A DNA stretch of 64,000 nt, taken from NCBI GenBank assembly GCA_002701395.1, contig NZVC01000033.1, forward strand, positions 41,978-105,977. Direction: 5' to 3'. Below, piece after piece: positions 1 to 8,208 of the stretch. Position 1 is the stretch's first letter. The number at the start of each line of letters is the position of its first letter. This DNA comes from Maritimibacter sp. GTDB taxonomy: Bacteria > Pseudomonadota > Alphaproteobacteria > Rhodobacterales > Rhodobacteraceae. Position numbers and translations under genes: made by a program. Under the pieces are notes generated by a model. That model saw only the letters and a program-made list of their open reading frames with translations. It had not been told where the DNA came from and made no database searches.

Positions 1-78
1 AAGGGCGGGCGGGACCAGCGATGCCAGAAGGACGATCACCGACGCATATGCGAGATGGCCAAGCATCGGGCCGATCAC
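1..78 (-). CDS. alg8: Alg8-like glycosyltransferase, N-terminal fragment (partial)
   Basis: Only the first codons are in the window; the gene runs off the left edge. A GTG at 78 overlaps the algD stop codon by four bases (GTGA), and an in-frame ATG lies at 66. From that ATG the 22 visible residues form a hydrophobic segment (LAYASVIVLLASLVPPAL). Its spacing of Tyr, Ser, Leu-Leu-Ala and Pro-x-Ala-Leu resembles, from memory, the first membrane segment of Pseudomonas Alg8. Alg8 is the membrane glycosyltransferase that polymerises mannuronate from GDP-mannuronate, and algD-alg8 is the known gene order. The identification rests on this short segment and on context, so it is tentative. Confidence 0.55.
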   Translation of the reverse strand, partial: MIGPMLGHLAYASVIVLLASLVPPAL

Positions 79-1394
79 CAGCAGATGCCTTCGTAACCGC
101 CTTGGCTGACCAGATCGCGCCGCAGCCGCGCAAGGTCGACCATCGGCTTCGACCCGGACACCTTGTCCAGTTCGGCCACCGTCTCTTTGTAGAGGTTGCC
201 CACCACGATGGCGTCCGATCCCTCGATCAGCTTGCCCAGCTCGGGCACCAGCCGGTCGGCAAGGTCCGGGACCACATCGTTGCCGCGCCCTGCCGTCGAG
301 TTGGCGTTGGCATAGGCCTCGTGGACGAAGGGATCGTAGATCTCGACCGCGACGCCGGACTTGATCAGCCGTCCGGCCAGTTCCGCCAGCGGGCTTTCCC
401 GCAGGTCGTCGGTGCCAGGCTTAAAGCTGATGCCGACGAAGCCGACCTTTTTGGCGTTCGCCTTGGCGACCATCTGCTCGGCCTTTGCGATCTGCGCCTC
501 GTTGGCCGCGACCACCGCGTCCAGCATGGGCGAACGGACCTCGCGCGTCTGGGCAAGGTGGCGCAGGGCGCGGACGTCCTTGGGCAGGCAAGAGCCGCCG
601 AACGCGAAGCCCGGGCGCATGAAGTACGGGGAAATGTTCACCTTGGTGTCGGAACACAGGATCTCCATCACCGTCTGGCCATCCAAGCCGCAGGATTTGG
701 CGATATTGCCGATCTCATTCGCGAAGGTGACCTTCACGGCACGCCATGTGTTCGAGGTGTATTTGACCATCTCGGCGGTGCGCAGATCGACGACGTGGAT
801 CTTGGTCCCGAGATGCGCGTTGATCTCGGTGAGGATCGCGGCGGTTCGATCCTCCAGCGCGCCGAACACGATCAGGCCCGGATCGTAGTAATCCTCGATC
901 GCTGTGCTTTCGCGCAGGAACTCGGGATAATAGCCCATGCCGAAATCGGTGCCAGCGGTCTTGCCCGACGCGGCTTCCAGCACCGGAATGCAGGTGCCCT
1001 CGGTGCTGCCCGGCACGATGGTCGAGCGGATGATGACCGAATGAAACCCGTCCTTGGCGGCCAGCGCCTTGCCGATCGACTCGCACACACTGGAGACATA
1101 CGTCAGGCCGACCGACCCGTCCGGCGCACTGGGGGTGCCCACGCAGACGAAGCTGGCGTCGGTGTTGTCGATGGCGTGCTGCACGTCGTCGGTCGCAATC
1201 AGGCGACCCGCCTCGACCACGTCCTTCACCAGATCGCCAAGCCCTTTTTCCACGATGGGCGACTTCGCTTTGTTGATCGCGTCGATCTTGCCGGGGTCGA
1301 CATCCACCGCGATGACGTCGTGTCCGTCCTTCGCCAGACATGCTGCCGCGACAACGCCGACGTAGCCAATTCCAAATATGCTGATCCGGGCCAT
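75..1394 (-). CDS. algD: GDP-mannose 6-dehydrogenase AlgD
   Basis: This 439-residue protein oxidises GDP-mannose to GDP-mannuronate with two NAD+, the committed step of alginate (polymannuronate) synthesis in the cytoplasm. It begins with a Rossmann motif (GIGYVG, residues 8-13). It has the substrate-binding FLRESTAI segment near 159-166, the central helix stretch VTFANEIGNIAK, and the catalytic cysteine C269 in GGSCLPKD. The C-terminal domain carries the SFKPGTDDLRESPL signature. The extreme C-terminus, EGICW, matches the ending I remember for Pseudomonas AlgD, which favours AlgD over UDP-glucose dehydrogenases. Length equals the family norm. It is followed with a 4-base overlap by an Alg8-like start, which supports an alginate operon running out of the window. 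Confidence 0.9.
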   Translation of the reverse strand: MARISIFGIGYVGVVAAACLAKDGHDVIAVDVDPGKIDAINKAKSPIVEKGLGDLVKDVVEAGRLIATDDVQHAIDNTDASFVCVGTPSAPDGSVGLTYVSSVCESIGKALAAKDGFHSVIIRSTIVPGSTEGTCIPVLEAASGKTAGTDFGMGYYPEFLRESTAIEDYYDPGLIVFGALEDRTAAILTEINAHLGTKIHVVDLRTAEMVKYTSNTWRAVKVTFANEIGNIAKSCGLDGQTVMEILCSDTKVNISPYFMRPGFAFGGSCLPKDVRALRHLAQTREVRSPMLDAVVAANEAQIAKAEQMVAKANAKKVGFVGISFKPGTDDLRESPLAELAGRLIKSGVAVEIYDPFVHEAYANANSTAGRGNDVVPDLADRLVPELGKLIEGSDAIVVGNLYKETVAELDKVSGSKPMVDLARLRRDLVSQGGYEGICW

Positions 1395-1485
1395 TCCATC
1401 CTCGTCTAAGCTGAGTCAAATCGCCCGTCCTGGGCATGACACAACCCTGCCGCAATGCAGCGACAAGTCACCAGTCAGGAAAAAT

Positions 1486-1500
1486 CCCTACACTGTAGGG
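1486..1500. promoter_or_regulatory. perfect 15-bp palindrome upstream of algD (candidate operator)
   Basis: CCCTACA-C-TGTAGGG is a perfect inverted repeat with 7-base arms and one central base. It lies about 90 bases upstream of the algD start and next to an A+T-rich tract (1501-1525). The gene immediately upstream encodes a LuxR-type response regulator, a family that often binds short dyads. That it binds here is inference. Confidence 0.4.
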
Positions 1501-1566
1501 TATATTTATTCTTTGCTTATCAATGTCTTGACCTATGCCGCTCCGCAGCGGAAATGCGGCAGCAAA

Positions 1567-1598
1567 AAGCCGCCCGGCGATTCATCGCCCGGCGGCTT
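1567..1598 (-). terminator. rho-independent terminator of the response regulator gene
   Basis: Arms at 1567-1580 and 1585-1598 pair over 14 positions with a single C-C mismatch and a 4-base loop. Read on the minus strand the stem is followed by TTTTTGCTG. It lies 34 bases past the stop codon of the minus-strand regulator and separates it from algD. Confidence 0.75.
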
Positions 1599-1631
1599 AT
1601 TCAATTTTAGGTTGTGTCCAGCAAACTTAGG

Positions 1632-2339
1632 TCAGGCGATCCAGCCGTTGTCGATGACGTATTCCACCAGCTGCGCGCGGCTGCCTAGGCCAAGCTTCTG
1701 AACCGCGCGCGCCTTGTAGGTATCGACGGTCTTGGTGCTGATCTTCAACTCGTAAGCGATCTGCTTTGCCCCGTGTCCTCGTGCGATCATGACAAGGACT
1801 TCCTTCTCTCTCTCGCTTAGGATCTCGTCCTTCTCTTCGTCCCCGTTCAGCAGCGGACGCAGCTGCGCGCCAAACTCCTGATCGAAGAACATGCCGCCGT
1901 CCAGCACCGCGGCGATGGCCAGCTCAAGACGACTGAGGTTGGAGGATTTCGACAGACACCCAAGGAACCCCGCCTCTAGCGTCGCGCGCGCGCTTTTGGG
2001 CGACACCTCGAAGCTGTAGGCGATAATCCGGGTCGCCGGACAGGCCGCCTTCACCGCTCGGGTGAAATCGGACAGGTCACGCGCGTGGCTGAGATCCAGA
2101 TGAACCGGATCGACCACCAGCAAATCCGGAGACAGGGACCTGACGGATTTCAACAAATCCGTATCGGCAGAGTGCCCGTGACATCGGAACGTGCCGGGGT
2201 GCGAAAGCTGCTGAGCCAGCATTTCGCAGAACGCCGGGTTCTTGTCGAAAAAGATGATGTGTCTGACGGCGCCCTGCGCGGGGTCCTTTCCGTCGTTCGC
2301 GACAGCGCTGGTCGGCGCGATCTGACGCTGTATTGCCAT
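1632..2339 (-). CDS. LuxR/NarL-type response regulator
   Basis: The protein is 235 residues from the ATG at 2339, which has a good ribosome site (GGAAGGACC) just upstream; an in-frame GTG at 2399 lacks one. The N-terminal receiver domain keeps an acidic residue at D32, the likely phosphoacceptor D77 in LLVVDP, a Ser at 109 in place of the switch Thr, and K131. The C-terminal 60 residues form a LuxR-type helix-turn-helix (LSEREKEVLVMIARG, then STKTVDTYKARAVQKLG). No partner histidine kinase is visible nearby. It lies directly upstream of algD and opposite the beta-helix RTX gene, so control of exopolysaccharide or secreted protein genes is plausible but not shown. Confidence 0.85.
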   Translation of the reverse strand: MAIQRQIAPTSAVANDGKDPAQGAVRHIIFFDKNPAFCEMLAQQLSHPGTFRCHGHSADTDLLKSVRSLSPDLLVVDPVHLDLSHARDLSDFTRAVKAACPATRIIAYSFEVSPKSARATLEAGFLGCLSKSSNLSRLELAIAAVLDGGMFFDQEFGAQLRPLLNGDEEKDEILSEREKEVLVMIARGHGAKQIAYELKISTKTVDTYKARAVQKLGLGSRAQLVEYVIDNGWIA

Positions 2340-2760
2340 ACCTGGTCCTTCCGGAAACCACCTGTTTACCCTCCCTAAGGTTGTAAAACCGCGTACCACT
2401 TACGCCGGGTCCGGATCCCGTCGCGCCCGACCAAAGCGCGCCGATCCCTTTCCCAGAACGACGCACCTGCGCCGTCCGCATTACGATAACCTTTCGTCGT
2501 TCGATGCAGGTAGCCCCAGCTCGGCATCTGTGTGATAGAACTGATCGTCAGTCGCATAAGGTCAAGAACCAATAGCGAATGACGCCCTTGGCCCGAAAGC
2601 TGCACCAAGGCGCAGCTTTTGACCACCGACCGATGGCAAATTGGGCGCAGCTAGGCATTTCTTCGCCCACTGCCACAGTTTCATGCCGATTGATTCACAA
2701 TTTCTGCACTGCCGCGTAACACAACTTTAAGATGATTCCCCCTCCAACACGGACAGTGAC
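2340..2760. other. 421-bp divergent intergenic region
   Basis: This stretch separates the minus-strand response regulator from the plus-strand RTX gene and should hold both promoters. I see no convincing gene. An 8-bp hairpin (AAAGCTGC at 2596-2603 with GCAGCTTT at 2612-2619) followed by a T and GACC lies about 140 bases upstream of the RTX gene and could be a leader structure. No -35/-10 pair stood out clearly, and the RTX start codon has only a weak ribosome site. Confidence 0.5.
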
Positions 2761-4821
2761 ATGACAGAAACCACCATCACGGTCGGGCCGGACACATCTG
2801 CCAATGATCTGCAGGCCATCATCGATTCCGCGCCGTCAGGATCAGAGATTCGACTGACTGCCGGGACCTTCACCTTCACGCAGACCGTCACCATCACCCG
2901 AAATGACATCACGCTGGTGGGCGCGGGCAGCGAAGAGACGATCATCATCGCCGACCCCGCGCTTGGCGATGCACCCGCGATCCAGATCGGGCACGCGCTG
3001 CATGAACCGGAACTGGTGGACACCTACGCCCTTTCCGCCCCCGCGTCCGAGGGCGACACGGTCATAACGCTGACCGAAGGGCACGACGTGCAGGCCGGTG
3101 ATTTCCTGTACCTGACGCAGGACAACACCGACGCCCTGTTCGACGCCATTGGCGACGACGCGTGGCGCAAGGACAAGGACCTGACCACCATGCTGGTCGA
3201 GGTCGCGTCGGTTGACGGCGATACCGTCACCCTGACGGCGCCCCTTAACTTCGATTTCGATCCAGCCCTGACAGAGGTGCAGGAACGGGTGATTGTCGAA
3301 GACGTCACGATCGGCGGTTTCACCTTGCGCGGGGACTGGGGCACGCCGGACGCTTCGAATTTTTCGAACACGATCTGGTCGGTGAAAGGCGCGTCGATGG
3401 TGCTGGTGGCAGGCACAAGCGGCACCACCATTTCCGACGTCACCATCGAGGACGCCGCTTCGCACGGGCTGACGCTGGCCGACAGCCGCGAGGTCACGGT
3501 GACCGGCCTGACCGTCGATGGCAGCCACAACAAGGGCACCGAGGGCAACGGCTATGGCGTCTGGATTCGCGATGTTTACGACAGCACCCTGACCGGGCTG
3601 GAGATCACAGACACCCGCCACGCCGTGCTGTTCGCAAGCTACACCAGCGCAAGCGGCAACCATGTCGAGGTCGACTACACCAACCGCGACATCAACTTCC
3701 ACGGCGGCCTGGATCACGACAACACGGTGATTGTCCACACCTCGCTCCGGACTGGCGACGAAGTGAAATACATGGGCTCGACCCTTTTCTTCAACGAGGG
3801 CGAAAGCTATGGCGCGCCCACCGACCCGGAAGCCAATACGGTCATCTTCGAAGAAGTATCGGGCACCGTGCGGTCTGATCTTGTCTACGCCTCGGACGAG
3901 GGCGCGGTCATCTCGACCCGCAAGTCGTCGGACACGGTCTATACCGGCGCGGGCGACGACATGGTTTCGCTCGGATCGGGCCACGACGTTCTGTACGCGT
4001 CTGGCGGCGACGACACCGTCCTCGGCGACCAAGGAACGGACACGGTGTATTTCGCGGGCGACCTCGCAGAGCACGCGACCGAGTGGTTCGGGTCGACGCT
4101 GGTGGTCAGCGGCACCTACGGCGAAACGTGGATGATCGACGTCGAGTACATCGTTTTCGGCGATGACCGGATCGCGGTGGACGATCTCGGGACGACCGGC
4201 ATGTCGGTCACGCCTCTGTTTGCATCGACGGGTGGCGCGGGGATGACCGAGCTGACCGGCACCGCGGGCTGGGAACGCGAATACAGCGACGTCTCGGCGC
4301 GGATGGGCGCCAACCTGAACGCCCTAACTCTGACCGGCACCAACGGTATCGACGCGGTGGGCAACGGGATGAACAACCACATGATGGGCAACGCGGGCGA
4401 CAACCGGCTGGAAGGCGCGGACGGGGACGACCGGCTACTGGGGATGCACGGCGACGATCTGGTGCTGGGCGAGGACGGCGACGATTTTTTGCACGGCGGC
4501 TATGGCGACGACACGCTGGTGGGCGGCGACGGCACTGATCTGCTGACCGGGCACGCGGGGGCGGACACGTTCGTCGGCACGCAAGGCCAGAACGTCGTGC
4601 TGGATTTCGACCTGTCCGAAGGCGACCGGCTGGTGTTCAACAGCGATACCGAGGGACGATTCCAGACGGCCTTCGACACCTTTCGCACGGGCGGGACGCC
4701 GGGCGACGGCTTCGACTTCACGGCGACCGTCTATGACAGCGACGACAGCCTGCTGATCACCTCGGCCCTGGGCGAGCAGTTGCTGCTGGCGGGCGTCACG
4801 GCGGAAGAGCTGTTCCTCTGA
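2761..4821 (+). CDS. secreted parallel beta-helix protein with RTX repeats
   Basis: This is a 686-residue acidic protein without an N-terminal signal peptide, as expected for a type I secretion substrate. Residues about 10-390 read as a right-handed parallel beta-helix (short strands with repeated V-T-I and G-x-T spacing, and the conserved-looking segment DINFHGGLDHDNTV). A first RTX block (GAGDD, SGHDV, GGDDT) starts near residue 395. A second, longer block of GxxGDD-type nonapeptides spans about 543-605. The C-terminal 80 residues are hydrophobic and acidic, as in T1SS signals. Such folds occur in polysaccharide lyases and mannuronan C5-epimerases. The AlgE YGFDPH catalytic motif is absent, so I do not assign an enzyme activity. 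The neighbouring algD makes an exopolysaccharide-related role possible. No type I exporter genes are in the window. Confidence 0.8.
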   Translation: MTETTITVGPDTSANDLQAIIDSAPSGSEIRLTAGTFTFTQTVTITRNDITLVGAGSEETIIIADPALGDAPAIQIGHALHEPELVDTYALSAPASEGDTVITLTEGHDVQAGDFLYLTQDNTDALFDAIGDDAWRKDKDLTTMLVEVASVDGDTVTLTAPLNFDFDPALTEVQERVIVEDVTIGGFTLRGDWGTPDASNFSNTIWSVKGASMVLVAGTSGTTISDVTIEDAASHGLTLADSREVTVTGLTVDGSHNKGTEGNGYGVWIRDVYDSTLTGLEITDTRHAVLFASYTSASGNHVEVDYTNRDINFHGGLDHDNTVIVHTSLRTGDEVKYMGSTLFFNEGESYGAPTDPEANTVIFEEVSGTVRSDLVYASDEGAVISTRKSSDTVYTGAGDDMVSLGSGHDVLYASGGDDTVLGDQGTDTVYFAGDLAEHATEWFGSTLVVSGTYGETWMIDVEYIVFGDDRIAVDDLGTTGMSVTPLFASTGGAGMTELTGTAGWEREYSDVSARMGANLNALTLTGTNGIDAVGNGMNNHMMGNAGDNRLEGADGDDRLLGMHGDDLVLGEDGDDFLHGGYGDDTLVGGDGTDLLTGHAGADTFVGTQGQNVVLDFDLSEGDRLVFNSDTEGRFQTAFDTFRTGGTPGDGFDFTATVYDSDDSLLITSALGEQLLLAGVTAEELFL

Positions 4822-4882
4822 CCCCTTGCGTCGGCGGTCGCGCCGGCGCAGCTTCGCGGCGACGGATCGGCAGGAGGCCGCG

Positions 4883-5515
4883 ATGACAGATTTTCTTCGG
4901 GACGGCCCCGACGGCGCCCCTCTGACCGTGCTGCTGGCGCATGGCGCAGGCGCGGCGATGGACAGCCCCGCCATGACCGCGGCGGCGCAGGCGCTGGCCG
5001 GACAGGGGTTGGCCGTCGCCCGGTTCGAATTCGCCTACATGGCCGCCCGCCGCGCTGGCGGCAGCCGCCGCCCCCCGCCCCGCGCCGACCGGCTGCTGGA
5101 TGAATACCGCGCCGCCGTCGACGCCCTGCCCCCGGGCCCGCTGGTGATCGGCGGCAAGTCTATGGGCGGCCGCGTGGCGTCCATGCTGGGCGACGAGCTT
5201 CACGCAAGCGGCCGCATCGCGGGCGTCCTGTGCCTTGGCTACCCGTTCCATCCGCCCGCGAAACCCGAGACGCTGCGCACGGCACACCTTGAAACGCTGA
5301 CCTGCCCGACGCTCATCGTGCAGGGCACGCGCGATCCGTTCGGCACCGCGGACGAGGTGCCGGGCTACGCGCTGTCGCCAGCGGTCGAGATTCTCTGGCT
5401 CGAAGACGGCGACCACGATCTGAAGCCGCGCAAACGCGTGACCGGACTGTCCGCCGCCGACCACATGGCCACGATGGCCGCGCGCGCCGCCGCCTGGGCC
5501 AAGGCACTGACCTGA
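4883..5515 (+). CDS. small alpha/beta hydrolase (dienelactone hydrolase-like)
   Basis: The start at 4883 is fixed by a strong AGGAGG at 4872-4877 and gives 210 residues. The protein begins with an oxyanion-type LLAHGAGAAMD segment. It has the nucleophile elbow GKSMGGR near residue 91, an acidic residue in the GTRDPFG loop, and a C-terminal histidine in EDGDHDL. These are the expected Ser-Asp-His triad elements. The overall size and the HGAGAAMDSP start resemble the KANL3/Tex30-like hydrolases common in proteobacteria. Substrate unknown. It lies 61 bases after the RTX gene on the same strand, but nothing links the functions. Confidence 0.8.
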   Translation: MTDFLRDGPDGAPLTVLLAHGAGAAMDSPAMTAAAQALAGQGLAVARFEFAYMAARRAGGSRRPPPRADRLLDEYRAAVDALPPGPLVIGGKSMGGRVASMLGDELHASGRIAGVLCLGYPFHPPAKPETLRTAHLETLTCPTLIVQGTRDPFGTADEVPGYALSPAVEILWLEDGDHDLKPRKRVTGLSAADHMATMAARAAAWAKALT

Positions 5516-5565
5516 CCACCTTCCCCGGCCCGCTTCTTCTGTCTTCAAATATCCCCGCCGGAGGC

Positions 5566-5582
5566 ACGCCCCGCAGGGGCGT
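5566..5582 (+). terminator. GC-rich hairpin after the hydrolase gene
   Basis: ACGCCCC and GGGGCGT form a 7-bp stem with a GCA loop, 50 bases past the hydrolase stop. There is no T-run behind it, so it may be only a weak or factor-assisted terminator. Confidence 0.35.
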
Positions 5583-5658
5583 TCCCTGCCCCCTTGCCAA
5601 ACCGCGCGCACCTTCGCACGATGCGCCAAGGCACTGACGGACAAGGGGCGGCCGCCCG

Positions 5659-6600
5659 ATGGCATCGACCGAGCGACGATTGGACGACGCGGCGCGCGCC
5701 GCTTGGCTGGCCTATGTCGGCGGGCTGAAGCAGGATGAAATCGCGCAGATCATGGGAATCTCGCGCCAATCCGCGCAGCGGCTGGTGTCGCAGGCGCTGT
5801 CGGCGGGGCTGGTGAAGGTCCGCATCGACCATCCCATCGCGCGATGCCTCGAACTTGCCCGCGCCCTGCGCGACACCTACGGGCTGGACACCTGCGAGGT
5901 CGTTCCCTCGCTGCATTCGGTCGAGGATTCCGGGTTGGCCGTCAGCCATGCGACCGGCGATCACCTTGAGCGCTGGCTGATGCGCGAGGACCCGACGATC
6001 ATCGGGCTGGGTACAGGGCGGACCCTGCGCGCGGCGGTCGAACACCTGCCGCATCTCGATTGCCCGCAGCATCGCATCGTCTCGTTGACCGGCAACGTGA
6101 CGCAGGACGGCTCGACCGCCTATTACAACGTGCTGTTCACCATCGCCGACAAGGTGTCCGCCCCGACCTTTCCGATCCCGCTTCCGGTGATCGCCGCCTC
6201 GCGGCAGGAACGGGACGCGCTTCTCAGCCAGAAGATGATCCGCGCACCGCGCGACCTGTCGGCCCGCACGGACGTGCGCTTCGTCGGGGTGGGGTCGATC
6301 ACCGAGACGGCGCCGCTTGTCATGGACGGATTCATCACCCGTGACGAGCAGCAGCGGCTGCTTGGCAAAGGCGCCGCCGGCGAGATCGTGGGCTACGTCT
6401 ACGATGCCGCCGGGCGGCTGCTGGAAGACGAGATCAACGACCGGGTCAGCAGTGCCGACCTTGGCCCGAACCCCGGGTTTCCCACCATCGCGGCGGCCCA
6501 CGGACCCGAGAAGGTCGGCGCGATTCGAGCGGCGTTGGACGGGCATCTGGTAAACGGCCTGATCACGGACGAGGAAACGGCGGTTGCGCTAACAGCCTGA
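5659..6600 (+). CDS. SorC/DeoR-type sugar-responsive transcriptional regulator
   Basis: The 313-residue protein has an N-terminal helix-turn-helix (residues about 20-55, with GLKQDEIAQIMGISRQSAQRLV). A long SorC-type sugar-phosphate-binding domain follows, with the glycine-rich GLGTGRTLRAAVEHL segment near residue 116 and the GVGSITETAPLV segment near 211. Members of this family sense phosphorylated sugars and control sugar or polyol operons. It sits 164 bases upstream of the polyol transport operon on the same strand and is very likely its regulator. Whether it activates or represses cannot be read from the sequence. Length matches the family. Confidence 0.88.
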   Translation: MASTERRLDDAARAAWLAYVGGLKQDEIAQIMGISRQSAQRLVSQALSAGLVKVRIDHPIARCLELARALRDTYGLDTCEVVPSLHSVEDSGLAVSHATGDHLERWLMREDPTIIGLGTGRTLRAAVEHLPHLDCPQHRIVSLTGNVTQDGSTAYYNVLFTIADKVSAPTFPIPLPVIAASRQERDALLSQKMIRAPRDLSARTDVRFVGVGSITETAPLVMDGFITRDEQQRLLGKGAAGEIVGYVYDAAGRLLEDEINDRVSSADLGPNPGFPTIAAAHGPEKVGAIRAALDGHLVNGLITDEETAVALTA

Positions 6601-6690
6601 ACAGAGGCGCGCGACCACCCCTTAATTAAAATAAAAATCAAAGACTTATGATGAAACCTCCGCAGCGTCGCCGCAGCGCAGCGACGAATG

Positions 6691-6723
6691 TCTGTTGACA
6701 GATCGCGTCATTAACTGAATTTT
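6691..6723 (+). promoter_or_regulatory. candidate smo operon promoter and operator
   Basis: TTGACA at 6695-6700 is followed after 17 bases by AATTTT at 6718-6723, about 42 bases upstream of the smoE start. The -35 box lies inside a small dyad TCTGT-tg-ACAGA (6691-6702). An A+T-rich block is upstream (6620-6655). The -10 box is a weak match, so the call is moderate. Confidence 0.45.
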
Positions 6724-6764
6724 TGCCCGTGAGCTTGGCAATTGCTCAGTTTGGGAGGACATCC

Positions 6765-8081
6765 ATGACCAAGACCATTCGCGCCCTCATGGGCGCCACT
6801 GCCCTGACCGCCATCGGCTTCGCTGCCACCGCGCAGGACACCACGATCACGATCGCCACCGTGAACAACGGCGACATGATCCGCATGCAGGGCCTGACCG
6901 ACGAATTCACCGCCGAACATCCCGGCATCGCCGTGGAATGGGTGACGCTGGAAGAGAACGTGCTGCGCCAGCGCGTGACCACCGACATCTCGACCAACGG
7001 TGGCCAGTTCGACGTCATGACCATCGGCACCTACGAGGTTCCGATCTGGGGCGCACAGGACTGGCTGGTCAGCCTTGACGACCTGCCGGAAGACTGGGAC
7101 GCCGACGACCTACTGCCCGCGATCCGCGGCGGCCTGACCGTCGACGGCACCCTGTATGCCGCACCGTTCTACGGCGAAAGCTCGATGGTGATGTACCGCA
7201 CCGACCTGATGGAAGCGGCGGGGATGGAAATGCCCGAAGCCCCCACGTGGGACTTCATCAAAGAAGCCGCGGCGGCGATGACCGACGAAGAGAACGAAGT
7301 CTACGGGATCTGCCTGCGCGGCAAGGCCGGCTGGGGCGAGAACATGGCGTTCCTGACCGCCATGTCCAACAGCTTCGGCGCACGCTGGTTCGACGAGGAC
7401 TGGACACCGCAATTTGACAGCGAAGCCTGGGCCAACACCGTCGACTTCTACCTTGACCTGCTGACCAACTACGGTCCTCCGGGCGCCGCGAACAACGGCT
7501 TCAACGAGAACCTCGCGCTGTTCCAGCAAGGCAAGTGCGGCATGTGGATTGACGCCACCGTCGCCGCGTCCTTCGTGACCAACCCCAACGACTCGACCGT
7601 CGCCGACAGCGTCGGCTTCGCCCTTGCGCCCGACAACGGCCTTGGCAAGCGGGGCAACTGGCTGTGGGCTTGGTCGCTGGCGATCCCGGCGGGCACCGAC
7701 GCGCCGGAAGCCGCGAAAGAGTTCGTCGCATGGGCCACGTCCAAGGCTTACACCGAACTGGTGGCCGAGAACGAAGGCTGGGCCAACGTCCCGCCGGGCA
7801 CCCGGACCTCGCTGTACGAGAACCCCGAGTACCTTGACGCGGCGCCCTTCGCCGAGATGACGCTGCAGTCGATCAATGCGGCCGATCCGACCTCGCCGAC
7901 CGTCGACCCGGTGCCCTACACCGGCGTCCAGTTCGTCGCGATCCCCGAGTTCGCCGGTCTCGGCACGCTCGTCGGTCAGGAATTCTCGGCAGCACTCGCC
8001 GGCCAGCAGTCCGCCGAAGAGGCGCTTGAAGCGGCTCAGGCCTTGGCCACGGACGAGATGGAAGCCGCCGGCTACCGCTGA
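6765..8081 (+). CDS. smoE: polyol ABC transporter, periplasmic binding protein SmoE
   Basis: The 438-residue precursor starts at 6765 after a strong GGGAGGAC ribosome site. A Sec signal peptide (MTKTIRALMGATALTAIGFAA) probably ends before QDTT, near residue 24. The mature part has the family-1 extracellular solute-binding fold (ATVNNGDMIRMQGLTDEFTAEHPGI, later YGICLRGKAGWGENMAF and a GNWLWAWSLAIPAG stretch). In Rhodobacter sphaeroides the same gene order encodes the sorbitol/mannitol binding protein. It captures hexitols and probably pentitols in the periplasm and delivers them to SmoFG. It is the first gene of the operon and is followed by stable hairpins that probably raise its level relative to the membrane genes. 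Confidence 0.88.
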   Translation: MTKTIRALMGATALTAIGFAATAQDTTITIATVNNGDMIRMQGLTDEFTAEHPGIAVEWVTLEENVLRQRVTTDISTNGGQFDVMTIGTYEVPIWGAQDWLVSLDDLPEDWDADDLLPAIRGGLTVDGTLYAAPFYGESSMVMYRTDLMEAAGMEMPEAPTWDFIKEAAAAMTDEENEVYGICLRGKAGWGENMAFLTAMSNSFGARWFDEDWTPQFDSEAWANTVDFYLDLLTNYGPPGAANNGFNENLALFQQGKCGMWIDATVAASFVTNPNDSTVADSVGFALAPDNGLGKRGNWLWAWSLAIPAGTDAPEAAKEFVAWATSKAYTELVAENEGWANVPPGTRTSLYENPEYLDAAPFAEMTLQSINAADPTSPTVDPVPYTGVQFVAIPEFAGLGTLVGQEFSAALAGQQSAEEALEAAQALATDEMEAAGYR

Positions 8082-8097
8082 CACCCTTGAAACTGCC

Positions 8098-8123
8098 GGA
8101 GGGGGCGCATCGACGCCCCCTCC
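8098..8123 (+). terminator. 10-bp hairpin just after smoE
   Basis: GGAGGGGGCG and CGCCCCCTCC pair perfectly around a 6-base loop, 17 bases after the smoE stop codon. There is no T-run, so it is more likely a partial attenuator or an mRNA 3'-end stabiliser than a full terminator. Confidence 0.6.
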
Positions 8124-8142
8124 TCCCCGGCCACGTTTCGCC

Positions 8143-8175
8143 GTCGCCCCGCCCGCGCACCTTTCGCGGGGCGAC
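8143..8175 (+). other. second hairpin in the smoE-smoF gap
   Basis: GTCGCCCCGC (8143-8152) and GCGGGGCGAC (8166-8175) form a perfect 10-bp stem with a 13-base loop. With the neighbouring hairpins it makes the smoE-smoF spacer strongly folded. Confidence 0.55.
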
Positions 8176-8194
8176 CGCCAAGCGCCGACCGGAC

Positions 8195-8208
8195 CGGGCT
8201 TCGGCCCG
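8195..8208 (+). other. UUCG-capped hairpin in the smoE-smoF gap
   Basis: CGGGC-TTCG-GCCCG gives a 5-bp stem capped by a TTCG tetraloop, an exceptionally stable RNA loop. It is the third hairpin in the 228-bp gap between smoE and smoF. Confidence 0.5.

Noticed and set aside
2761-4821. Assignment as an AlgE-type mannuronan C5-epimerase
   Set aside because: The beta-helix plus RTX layout fits, but the catalytic YGFDPH motif and the usual N-terminal sequence are absent.
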